Part shown: piece after piece, positions 33,467 through 44,700 of the stretch | How positions within the stretch are numbered: position 1 is the stretch's first letter | Layout of the letters: each line of letters begins with the position of its first letter | Origin: Humulus lupulus | Taxonomy: Eukaryota > Streptophyta > Magnoliopsida > Rosales > Cannabaceae | NCBI RefSeq assembly: GCF_963169125.1 | Contig: NC_084793.1 | Location: 141,772,297-141,836,296, forward strand | Length of the DNA: 64,000 nt | Direction: 5' to 3' | The notes under the pieces: model-generated | The model's database searches: none | What the model was told of the DNA's origin: nothing | What the model saw: the letters and a program-made list of their open reading frames with translations, nothing else | Made by a program: the position numbers and the translations under genes

Positions 33467-34323
33467 AATAGTATGTAAGAAACTGAAATACCAATCAAGC
33501 ATCGTCTGGACAGAGGGCAGCGTCTGTGCAACCTGCCCAACAGAATAACAATCCCTGAGCAAGGGAGGATGATCGACCTCCCCCAATAGACGGGGAGGAT
33601 GTGGTAACCATCTCCGAGGGACCGCGCCTTGACGGATTAGGCAGAAATACCTAGAAGAGATATGTAAACGAGCTCAAGACTGGAGACGGTTCTCCCTACG
33701 AACCTGAACCACGAGCTCCAAAGCAACAAAGGGTTAGAGTCCTGGTAGATAACAGGAGCTCTGTAAATATCCTTTATAAAGCCACTCTAGAAAAGATGGG
33801 ACTCACGCTTCGAGATTTGAAAGCCTGTGCAACAACGTTGTATGGATTTTCAGGGGAAGGGATTTCTTGTACAGGATCCATCGAGCTCCCCGTAACCTTG
33901 GGAGACTATCCCGTCTCGATGACCAAGATGATGGAGTTCGTGGTGGTGGACACCCCATCGGCCTACAACATATTGCTCGGGAGACCAATCCTGATTGGGC
34001 TGGGGGCAGTGTCGTCTGTTAGGCATTTTGCCATCAAACTCCCAACGTCTAGTGGCATCGGGACGCTGAAGGGAGACTAGCTCACCGCATAGGAATGCTA
34101 TAGCATTTCTATGAGAGGGAAGAACCAAACAAGTGCATAAGCACTTGTGGTTATTCGAGAGATGAACGATTCCATCTTCAAGAAAGAAGAAGAGATCGAC
34201 CCTAGGGTTGAAGAGAGGGTCGATCTTGAACCGATGGAGGAGCTTGAAGAAGTGAAGCTCTATGAGAAAGATACCATGAGGATGGTTAAAATAGGGAAAA
34301 ATCTTTCCAAAAATGCAAAATAA
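33467..34323 (+). pseudogene. Element J: protease region up to the gag-pro stop
   Basis: The acidic linker RPPPIDGEDV, then RYVNELKTGDGSPYEPEPRAP, is readable. The next stretch present in K is missing, about 40 codons. The protease then begins at VLVDNRSSVNILYKATLEKMG (active-site Gly changed to Arg), followed by LYGFSGEGISCTGSIELPVT and VVVDTPSAYNILLGRP. Several TAG and TAA codons lie between 34078 and 34140. The frame ends at TAA 34321-34323. Confidence 0.85.
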
Positions 34324-34329
34324 CAATTA
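34318..34329 (+). promoter_or_regulatory. Possible stop-codon read-through site of element J
   Basis: AAA TAA CAA TTA lies in the frame shared by protease (33796) and RT (34567). It occupies the same position as AAA TAG CAA TTA in K. The stop is followed by the CAR-YYA context known from tobamovirus read-through. Confidence 0.5.
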
Positions 34330-36621
34330 ACTTGTTTTTTGAGAGAAAACCAGGATGTGTTTGCGTGGTCACACTCGGATATGGTAGGGATTAGTCTGAA
34401 TGTTATGAACCATGCACTCAACATAGATAAAAACTTCCCCCTTAAGCAACAAAAAAGGAGGCTCCTATACGACAATAGAAAGAAAACCCTAAAAGAGGAG
34501 GTCGAAAGGTTAAAAGAAAATCGGTTTATCTGAGATGCTTTCTATCCTGATTGGATAGCCAACCCCATGCTGGTCCCGAAGCCCAACGGCAAGTGGCAAA
34601 CCTGCATCAACTATTCAGACCTCAATAAGGCATGTCCCAAGGATTGCTTTCCCCGGCCTCGAATCAACCAGCTCGTAGATGCCACTACAGGCCACGACAT
34701 TATGTCATTTATGGACGCTTATTCTGGATATAACCAGATAGCCATGCATGCACCTGACCAAGAACATACGAGCTTCGTGATCGACAAGGGCATGTACTGC
34801 TACAACGTAATGCCTTTCGGGCTCAAAAGTGTTGGAGCCACACACCAAAGATTGGTAAATAGGGTGTTTGCTGAGCAGATAGGGAATAACATGGATGTTT
34901 ATGTGGACAATATGTTAGTCAAGTCCAAACATAACAGTAACCATGTAGATGATCTCGCTGAATGTTTTACTGTGCTCCGAAAATATAATATGAGACTCAA
35001 CTCGCAAAAATGCTCATTTGGAGTATCCTCGGGTAAGTTTCTTGGATTCATAGTGAATGCTCGGGGTATAGAGGCTAATCCCGACAAGATCAAAGCATTA
35101 ATTGACATGCCCTCGCCTCTAAAACATAAAGATGTTCAGAGCTTAACTGGACGAATGGTGGCCTTAAGTAGGTTCATCTCGAAATCTACAAACTGGTGTC
35201 TTCCATTCTTTAATCTTTTGAGAGGGGGCAAGAAGTTTGAATGGTCGAGCGAGTGTGAACTTGCATTTCAGAACCTTAAGAAACACCTCACCAAGCCATC
35301 GATCTTGTCTAAACCAATCACAGGGGAAGTCTTATACTTATACCTCGCCACAACCGAGCATGCCATTAGCGCAGTACTCGTCCGGGAGGATAAGAAAGTA
35401 CAAAAGCCCATATACTACGTCAGCAAGAGGTTACTGGGGGCAAGTTCGAGATAACCATTAATGAGGAAACTGCCTTTGAGCCTAATGCACGCATCTTGAA
35501 AGTTCCGACCCTATTTCCAAGCACATCTTATCCATGTGTTAACTGGTTAGCCGTTAAGACAAGTATTATCCAAGCCCGAAGCATCCAGGAGATTGTTGAA
35601 ATGGGTTTTCGAGCTAGAACAGTTCGAGATCACCTATCATCCTAGAACAACGATCAAAGGACAGGCTTTGGCAGATTTCGTTGTCGAGTGTACATGGATC
35701 TCCAACAAGGAAGTCGTAACCCTAGCCCACGAGCTGTGGAGACTTTACTTCGATGGGTCCTCCAATGAAAATGGATTGAGGACATGAATCATTCTAATCA
35801 CCCCAATGAGAAATGCTTTCACTCGTCGCTAAGGTTTGGCTTTGAGGCATCGAACAACGAGGCGTTGTTAGAAGGTCTTCGGATAGCCACCGAGCTCGAA
35901 GCAAAAGCTATCCATTGCTACAGTGACTCACAATTTGTAGTTAACCAGGTCTTGGGTGAATATCAGGCTTGTGGCATAAAAATGGCAGCTTACCTAGAGA
36001 AAGTTAAAGCAACATTTGGGGGGTTTGAGTTCTACGCTATAGAACAAGTTCCCGGAGAAAAAAATTCAAATGCAGATGCATTGGCAAGGCTCACCACGAC
36101 CAACGAAGCTGACACACTCAATGTGGTCCCAGTAGAATTCTTATCGACCCCGAGCATAACCGAGCCTGAGAAAGAAGATATAAACATGATTGACTCACAA
36201 CCCACCTGGATGACCCCAATAGTTGACTAACTCAAAACTGGAAGTCTCCCAACAGACCGGAATGAGGCTAGAAGTCTTATGTACAAAATAGCAAGATATA
36301 CCATTTTGGAAAGAAAATTGTACAGAATGGGATACTCTATGCCATTACTTAGGTGTATAACTCCCCCTGAGGCAAAGAAGATTTTGGAAGAAATCCATGA
36401 AGAATTTTGCGGATACCACACTGGGGGGCATAGCTTGTCAAAAAATGTGATTAGGCAAGGATACCTCTGGCCAACAGTCAAGGCAGACTCATTCGAGTAC
36501 GTCAAATGCTGTGATAAGTGCCAATGGTTCACTTTGATACCGCGAGCTCCACCCACCGAGCTTACCATGATGAGCTCCCCATGGCCATTCTCGGTGTGGG
36601 GAATCAACCTCATAGGCTCCT
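34324..36621 (+). pseudogene. Element J: RT, RNase H domains and truncated integrase
   Basis: The pre-RT region (NQDVFAWSHSDMVGIS) is followed by a TGA at 34531-34533, then RT from 34567 (LVPKPNGKWQTCINYSDLN, FMDAYSGYNQIAMHAPD). The catalytic box is YVDN (34900-34911) instead of YVDD. The first RNase H lacks catalytic Asp residues. The archaeal-type RNase H is split by frameshifts (LYFDGSSNENG near 35750, then SNNEALLEGL, CYSDSQFVVNQ, NSNADALARL). Integrase starts near 36240 with the zinc motif EEFCGYHTGG ... CDKCQWF and is cut off at 36621 by LTR E in GINLIGSL. Confidence 0.88.
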
Positions 36622-38170
36622 TGTAACGCCCTGGTTACTCCAAGATCGTTACTGTGAACTTTAAACAATGCTTAACTCACTAAACGAGCCATTAGGTTAT
36701 AAACGTGCATCTAGGTGTTATTAATAGGCTAAGGTGAAAAATCTCGATCAAAAGGAAATGATATATTTTATTTAAAACATAAAACTGTACATGGGCCCAT
36801 AAAAACATTTACAAGTTATTTACAATCCAAAATGGTCATTACAGTATAAAAATTACAACCCGCCGACCTAAGCAGCAAAATATAGGGTTAACCCCTAGTT
36901 CCTCTGAAAAACACCTTGGCCGTGGTGGTCAAGCGGCCGCATATGTACACATCGCCATCTATGCTCTTCACTCAAGGCTGGGTGAGCTTTTCTTTACATT
37001 TATCTACACCACATAGCACCCATGAGCCAAGGCTCAGCAAGAAAACTCATTACTGCATATATACAATATCAAATGATGATTATGATAATCATACTGGGCT
37101 TGTATCCCTAATAAGATAATATTGAGAATCTAATAATCATGATGGGGCGTGTAGCCCTAGTCAGATGGTACCGAGATTCTAATAATCATGCTAGGGCGTG
37201 TAGCCCTAATCAGATAAGTGACTGATGAGTAACTCACGAACTTAAACCAGATGAGTGACTATGGAGTCACGAACTTGAGTCAGATAAGTGACTAGTGAGT
37301 GAGTCACGAACTTGGGCTCCACACCCTTAGCCATGTGATAATGCAATCACCTGGGCCTTTTGGCCCTGGCTCTAAGTAACTAGCCTTTAGATTAGACAAG
37401 CGCTTTTGTTTTCATCGAACTTAAGGTCGGTCAAGCATTTCATGCTTATGATGATAATGCTTATGTCGATTAGATCTAATCTTTTCGGCTTGCGTTAAAC
37501 ACGCTAATACCGTTCTTGACTCATAAGCCAATACCATACGACCAGTGCTCAGTACTACTGCCGAACTTGACCAATAAGTCACAGCTTCACAGTCAATACT
37601 GACACCATTGCCGATTCTGACTAATAAGTCAGTGCCACTCACAAGAAAGCAAGATTTCCAAGAATTTAATATGCAATCAATGTCCACATATAGAGCACTC
37701 AACATGCCTCATTAATAACCATGCATGTCACATACTGGGTGCAGTTTTCTTACCTCTAGTTCGAGCGTGAAACAAGTTAAAAACGACCCTTGAGAACGAT
37801 CGATCCTTTGATCCCTTAGCGATCACCTAGTTATAACCAAATATGGAACTCCATCACTAAAATCAACAATAAAAGGTTCTTGACCTAAACCTCACTCCCG
37901 GGACCTCGAATTGTACTCAAATGCTTAGTAGATTCAATCTCGAGCCTTAGGAATTGAAACCCCGAGCCAAAAACCGTCAAAAGTGCCCAAAATAATACCA
38001 TGGAAAAACAGGGTAGCGCTATAGCGCTGCCCCCCTGGCGCCTAGGCGCTACAAGCAGGGTTGACTTGCCCTGGACAGCGCTGTAGCGCTAGAACCATGG
38101 TGATTCAGCCAGAATATTTCGTTAAAGTTAACAAAGAAAACGATTAAACCCAAGAAAAACCGTTAAATAC
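36622..38170 (-). repeat. LTR E, partial (C/D/F family)
   Basis: Reading along the plus strand it begins TGTAACGCCC, the 3' end of a minus-strand LTR, and parallels solo LTR F. Shared blocks include GTGGTCAAGCGGCCGCATATGTACACATC, CACCCATGAGCCAAGGC and the 50-bp GACTAATAAGTCA repeats. It carries three 55-bp-scale repeats (GGGCGTGTAGCCCTA, about 37080-37210) and three AGTCACGAACTT repeats (37240-37310). The match to F stops near 38170, so about 1 kb (the LTR's 5' part) is missing. The right end is approximate. Confidence 0.75.
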
Positions 38171-38430
38171 ACTCTTTTTATGTATAGAGATAACATTGTT
38201 TATTGATATAAAATTTATTTGACGATAAAAAAATTTATATATTCTTTAAATAAAACTAAGCAAACGTGCATTATTGCACTTTTTTTTTACCTGGTACATA
38301 TTTAATAGACATAAGATTTGTGTTAATATCAATAACATAATAGAGAAGGACAAATGTCACACTTTAAACTTCTGAGGGCATATTTGATAAAGAGAAATTT
38401 ACATTAAACACCATATTTTAATACAAAATA
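38171..38430. other. AT-rich intergenic sequence
   Basis: No gene or repeat is recognised between the truncated LTR E and the first fold-back element. Confidence 0.5.
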
Positions 38431-38793
38431 GGGTTTATACCTTTTTTGGACCCTGTATTTTTTTCCATTACCTGTTTGGACCCTGTGTTTTGACAAATTA
38501 CTTTTTGGACCCTATGTTTTGTAAAATAGTTAAAATATAACCCTAAACTCAATTTTGATGAAGAAAAAATTGAATATAACCACACAATTTTTAAGTAGAA
38601 TGATTTTATTTTTGTTCTGAATTATTAGTTTGGTAAATTATTTGTGATTTTAGTTAAAAAACATTGATCAAAATCAGATTTATGATTCTATTTTAACTAT
38701 TTTACAAAATATAGGGTTCAAAAAGTAATTTATCAAAACATAAGGTTCAAACAAATAATGGGAAAAAATACAGGGTCAAAAAAGTATAAACCC
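38431..38793. mobile_element. Fold-back MITE-like element 1
   Basis: About 145 bp at each end are inverted copies. It starts GGGTTTATACC and ends GTATAAACCC, with TTTTGACCCTGTATTTTTTCC and TTGTAAAATAGTTAAAATA inside each arm. The centre (about 38570-38650) is AT-rich. It contains no protein. No clear target duplication was found. Confidence 0.8.
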
Positions 38794-40994
38794 TCCTTTA
38801 CACGGTCAGGCGGTAATTATTTCAATTATATGATTTTATAATTTTCTTTCTTGTATACAGTTTGTTCTTTCTTCTCTCTCGCTCTCTCTTTCTTTTGTTC
38901 GTATCATCTATACTATATATAAGTTTATATTTATTCTTTATTTCTCTATACTCAGGATAAGTTTTCTAGGCATTGGAGGCCTTTTCTAGTCACAAAGAGG
39001 TCCGTGATTTGTGGACTTTCTATTTTGGAAATAGGCTAGTTGAATTTCATTATCTTCTTTTGCAAATATATATAAATGAACTAGCAAAAAAATGCAAGCA
39101 CCTTTTTATATTTCCATCAGTTTTATCTTATACCAGAAAGACATAAGCAACAAAGTAGATTATATATATTTATATATAAAGCAAAAAGAAGCAGCTGTAA
39201 ACTATGATGGTAATGAAGGAAGTAACATAGACAAGCCAAGCCAATATAACAGACAAAAGCTCACAAAAGAGAAAGAGTAGAAAAAAGAATAAGTTTATTT
39301 TGTATTTTTAATTTTTAATTTTGTAATAGTAATATTCTGGTATGGTATATATCCACCTCCCCTTTCTCACAATTTTTTGTGATTATATACTGTACTACTC
39401 TTTTTGGTCGAAATCATGGTGTTTTATGAGATTGAGTGATGAATGTGATTGGTGGCAATGACCCTTTTCATGTTGGCATGGATGTGCTCACGCTGCTTAT
39501 ATCTATTTTTTTTTTTTAGAAATTTACTCAAAAAACTGTTTCGTCTCATTTTTTTACAGTGATGCGGGATTTTTAACAACTTTACGGCACCTCTCAAGTT
39601 TATTATTATTTTTTTACAGTGTGGTCGGCGATGATGACGAAAGCGGCTCCTTGGTCTTCCAAGCTACAGTACCGTAGAAATTTGCTCACGGAGATTTCGA
39701 CGATGCAGGCGTAAGTCTCCCAGTCGCCACCGGATCCTACAATGTGAGTTTCTCAACTTCACGGCTCAACGAAGCAGTCGCGGAAGAGCCAACAGTCGAA
39801 TTTGTTATGGGAGGATAAGGATGCGGGACTCGGAATAGCTGTTGATGAAGACTGTGATTTTGTCTGATCGGAGGGTCTGCAGATCCTTGCTGGGTTGTTG
39901 GATCACATGGATCGACGGTGAGGTTACACAGAAAAAGCAATGAGTGGAAGAAGAAGAAAAAGAAGAGCAATACGAAGCTTGTTAGAAAAAGATTCATCTA
40001 CGACATCTTTGCGAATAGGAAGATGAGCTTAATGTTTTGACTTTTTGTCTCAATGCCATGGCACTGTTGACTATTTGACTTGAATCTTGAGATCGATTTA
40101 ATGTGGTCCAACTGTGTATAGCAGATATTGTAATTATACCGACATAAGGAGGACGTTATTGACAAATTATGGAGTTCGTCTTGGGATAAATTGAAGACGT
40201 GGCGAGAGGGAACACCTCTGGTACATACACTTAATTATATGTTACGTAATCATATTTATATATTTTTGAGAAACATTGTATTGTACGTGTTAGTGTATAC
40301 TTATAACACACTTATAATTTTAGTTTATTTTTAATATATGATTGGTTGTTTTTGTGTAATTTTTTTTAGTTGTTTCGAATTATGTATAATTATTTTCATG
40401 TTGTTATTTAGTTGTTTAAGTTTATATATAGATGTTTTGTTGTTGTGTTGATATCTAATTATTGTTACAAAAAAACATGATTGTATACAATGGATTAATT
40501 TCTAGTTGTTGTCAATTTATTGTTTTTTTAGTATGCAGTGGGCTAATGTTTGGTTATTGTCCAATTTTTCTTTTTAATTGTTTTTTAATGTGTGAGTATA
40601 TAATGAGTTAATGTTTAGTTCTTTTTAAAAATGTAATGGGTTGCCCTGTGTTGTTGTGAGATTGTTGCTTTTGTGTTATTTAGATTTTATGTATAGTTAT
40701 TTTTATGTTGGTTTTTAGTTGTTTAAGTTTATATATAGTTATTTTGTTATTGTGTTAATATCTATTTGTTGTTTAGTTGTTTTCAAATATATTTTGATTT
40801 GATTTTTAAAAAAAAAAACTTGTTAGCAAGTAGTAGATTAATTTTAGTTGTTGTCTTATTTTTGTTTTTTAGTTGTTTCATAGACACTGTATTTTTGTAA
40901 ATATAAAACTTTAAAAAATTATTTTTCGAAAATTTAAAGTAATATTTTTGAAAAAAAAAATCAGGATTGAAAAAAAAAAAGTATATTAAAAAAA
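38794..40994. other. Intergenic sequence downstream of the TIC62-like gene
   Basis: No supported gene. 39610-39990 is distinctly richer in GC than its surroundings and contains an 86-codon minus frame without recognisable domain, so it could be a gene remnant. 40260-40880 is a T/G-rich stretch of diverged TAGTTGTTTTTGTTA-like phrases repeated many times. Confidence 0.45.
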
Positions 40995-41374
40995 GGGAAT
41001 ATACTCATTTGGTACCCTGTGTTTTTGCAAAGTATCATTTTGGTACCCTCTATTTTCAATAATGCTCATATCGTACCCTGTATTTTAAAATCGTACATAT
41101 TTGGTACCCTAAACTCAAATTTGATAGATAAAATTTTGTCAATATGATCAAACTGTCATCAGTTATATGTAATTATGTAATTAAATTTAAATTTGTAACT
41201 TACATAATTGACAGCAGTTTGATTAAATTGACAAAATTTTATCTATCAAATCTGAGTTTAGGATACCAAATATGTACGATTTTAAAATACAGGATACCAT
41301 ATGAGCATTATTGAATACAGAGGGTACCAAAATAATACTTTGCAAAAACATAGGGACCAAATGAGTATATTCCC
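40995..41374. mobile_element. Fold-back MITE-like element 2
   Basis: 380 bp, almost entirely palindromic. It starts GGGAATATACTCATTTGGTACC and its complement closes the element (GGGACCAAATGAGTATATTCCC). The arms are at least 150 bp and share the phrase AAATTTGATAGATAAAATTTT around a short centre. TTAAAAAAA flanks both sides (40986-40994 and 41375-41383), a 9-bp repeat as produced by Mutator-like transposases, although low complexity weakens this. It lies about 400 bp from the stop codon of the TIC62-like gene. Confidence 0.82.
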
Positions 41375-41776
41375 TTAAAAAAAACCGCTTTGATAAAATG
41401 GCTATAATTCAAGTGGAGTCATCCTTGTATTTATTACATGACAAATTCAAGAATTCAGACATCGTAACTGTAGAGATGTCCACAACACCTAATCCGGTAA
41501 TGTTATACAAACTTTCACAACTTATTAAGAAAAATGACTCAGAAATGAAGTGAAAAGAAATATTTAGAGCTATATAACATACAATATGAATATTCTCATA
41601 ACTGCCGCAACTTCATTTGCTTTCCTCTTCATAGATATGAGTAACCTCCTTATTCAGGCATTATTGTTTTCTTCAATGATTCTGTGAAACTCAGTAAGCT
41701 CAGGAATATGCTGAAAATAAGCTTTTAGCCTATCAAAAGACTGAATAGTTTACCTCATTAAATGATGACCTAGAAT

Positions 41777-44700
41777 TTACTTGAAAGACGGTGAAGATGG
41801 CGATGGGGAAACAGGGGGCTTCAAGTCTTCATACCTATTTATAATAAAGTTTGTTGAACGAAACAGCTTTTCCTTGACAAAAAAGAAAAAGTTCTAGCAA
41901 GACAATTACATTCCCAAATAAAATTGCATGAGCATATAATGCAGTAACCTTTGTTTTCATGCCTTAACAAAACAAATATTTGCTCACATGGTAAAAGGTG
42001 ATAGTGGTCTTGGCTTTGGTTTGGCATGATCCTGTTCCTTGATCTTTGTCTTATCTTCAGCAGGAACTTGCACTGAGCTCCCTGCTGATGCGGTACTATC
42101 CACAGCCAATGGTGTTGAGGAGACCGTTACATTTGGAGTACTTGGAGATGGTGATGTGGGAGGCTTCAGGTCATCATATCTGAAAATGTAGAATGTGCAG
42201 AGTTCATGAGAGCAAATAGAGGAATATACTTATGTGATGCCAAAAACTTGAGTACAAGCATCGGGCATGTTCATTCGACGAGGCTTGCAAACAATGTCTT
42301 AATTAATCACTTAATATACTAATTACCAGAGTTAAGATAAACACATTAACACAATCATTTTAAACCATCATGCCAAACCTTCATAATCTTTTCATTTATT
42401 TAAGTGGTTATGTCATGTGTATGGACCCCTTTCAAAACTCCAGAATTAAGTTCAAATTTGAAGGCAAATGAAAGAATATAAAAAAGCCAGCATGTATCAC
42501 GAAAGTTTGGACCCCTTTGACTAAGGGCTGTACTGCATTAAATATGGAACCCTTCCCTATTGTTGAACCCTCATCACCCTTGCTTGGTTCTAGTTTCAAC
42601 TTATATTTGTGGATTTCTTTTTTTTTTTTTCAAATTATTTTTGTTTTTAGGCCATTAAATTCTGTAAAATAAACTAAATAAAGAATATCATAAAAGCCTT
42701 ACGCAGGGTATGGTGAAAGATAATAAGATGAAATCTTGGGAGGACCATTTTCAGCAACACTATCTATCACAAGCTTTGCAGCCTCGTTGCCTTCAGAAGA
42801 TGGTGAAGCAAGCTCACTTAATTTTGATTCATCTAAAGGATTTTTTTTGTGGCCACTGGGTGTTGGGCTTGGAGAGCTAGGTGGCTTCAAATCTTCATAG
42901 CTGAAAAATAACAGGTATGGCAACAAAGATGAAAAAATAATATCAGATACTCAACAATGTCTAATGTTAAAGCATTTTACATTCTTAAATTCATATAGAT
43001 AGTAACCCTTTACAGAATTTGATTATCTTTCACAGTTTCAGATTCAGTGAGAACAGAAATATTTTCCGCGTTAGATTCTTGCTGCCATAGGCAAATATCA
43101 TAAACTGTCTTATAGAGAAATCCTATTATCAGCCAAAGAAATAAAAATGACAGAAAAAATTAGAAGTTTGTAACATTTAGGGTCAAGTATATGAAATTAT
43201 GAATGTTCAAAGAGAAAATAAAAATAAGTTTACGCAGAATAAGGTTAGAGAGTGATTGTTTTCTTCACTTCTGTCCTTATATCGTCATCAATAACAGTTT
43301 TTAAGACTTCCTTTGAAGGAGTGGGAACAGATGCCTCAGACCAAGCAACTACCACACTTGCTTTGGTGGCACCAGGAGTAGTGCTTGGAGTTGGAGTAGG
43401 AGATGTAGGTGGTTTTAAGTCTTCATAACTTTTTATTGGCCATATGGGGAAAAAATATTAACAAAGATAATGGTTTTATTCCAATGAATGTTTTTTCTTA
43501 TACAAATGACAGTAAAGAGTATATTGGCTCACGCAGTATAAGGAGACAGTGGTTGTGGTGCAATTTGGTCTGCTTTTACAGGTTCCTTCCCAGAAGAAGA
43601 TTTTGGCTCCTCAGACTTAGAAGGTGCTAAATCAGGCTCCACCACTGCACTTGATTCCTGATGACATGGGAGGGACCAAAGGACTTAAATTTTGCAATGA
43701 CAGTCTTTTTAGTTGAGCACTTTGATGACACTATTCAGTCTATCTTTTACTTTCTACTCGTGCCAAGAAGAAAAAAAAATATAGAAATATTTCTTTTTCA
43801 CACTAAAAGAAGGGGTCAGAAGAAGAAATGTGCACAAGTATTGAAAAGACAATGGTCATATATCATATGGACTTTATAGCCTTTAATTTACGAGCTCTTA
43901 CTGGTCACTGATAGCAGTGAAGATCATTGCTGGAATTGACAAGAAGTGAAATAACTCAAATGTTATAATGCAAACTTGAATGGTGCAAAGCGCTCATATC
44001 AAGTTTTCAGACATGAAATTCATGGAAAAATGATGATGTCATCATCTCCATACAAGAAAAGAGTGAGGATACCTTAGGTGGGAATGAGCCAGCTCTGTCA
44101 GATGGTATCTTTCTTAGAAGTTCTTCCATGGGAGTCAATGGAGCAGTCGTCTCTGCAACCACTTCCACTACTTTGCAGTATGACAGATCACGATTTTTAG
44201 CCATGCTTGCCATGAGCTCTGCCACCTTAGTTAAGTAATTGAAAATTATGTAGTCGTTAGAGGATGAACTTCAAGTTTCTCATCTAAAAGTATATAGTGA
44301 TGCTCAAATCTAAAATAGTATAGCACAGTAAGAATACCTGGAGATTTGACACCAACCCACCAAACAGCATATCTTGCTGTGAGAGTGTAATATTATGTGT
44401 TTCCTTGAAAGCATCAGTAGGCCTTTCCATTCCACCAGGTCTCACTATCTGAGATCACCATTTTATGAGTACCTTGCACTAAACACCTAGAACTTCTGCA
44501 TTGAATTAAATCCTCTGCTACTGAAAACTTTAGTTACTAACCGTATAGGGAATTCCACTGGCTATCAGAGCTTCCTCTGCCTTCCTTTTCCATAGTAGCA
44601 CTCCCCAAAATAAACTTTATAAGCAGGAGACATCCAGTAAATCAATCAAATATTGGCATATTTTCTTTTGTTAAATTAAACATCCTTCAAAATGTTATGT

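Noticed and set aside
39092..39280. Short ORFs in the AT-rich intergenic region
   Set aside because: Low-complexity Ile/Lys/Tyr composition, no domain and no splice context.
43222..43260. Alternative in-exon splice donor that would avoid the TAA in exon 11
   Set aside because: The only nearby GT (GAA|GTGAAG) would end the exon in phase 0 and put exon 12 out of frame. The conserved donor after TAT TCT GC matches the phase of the other repeat exons.
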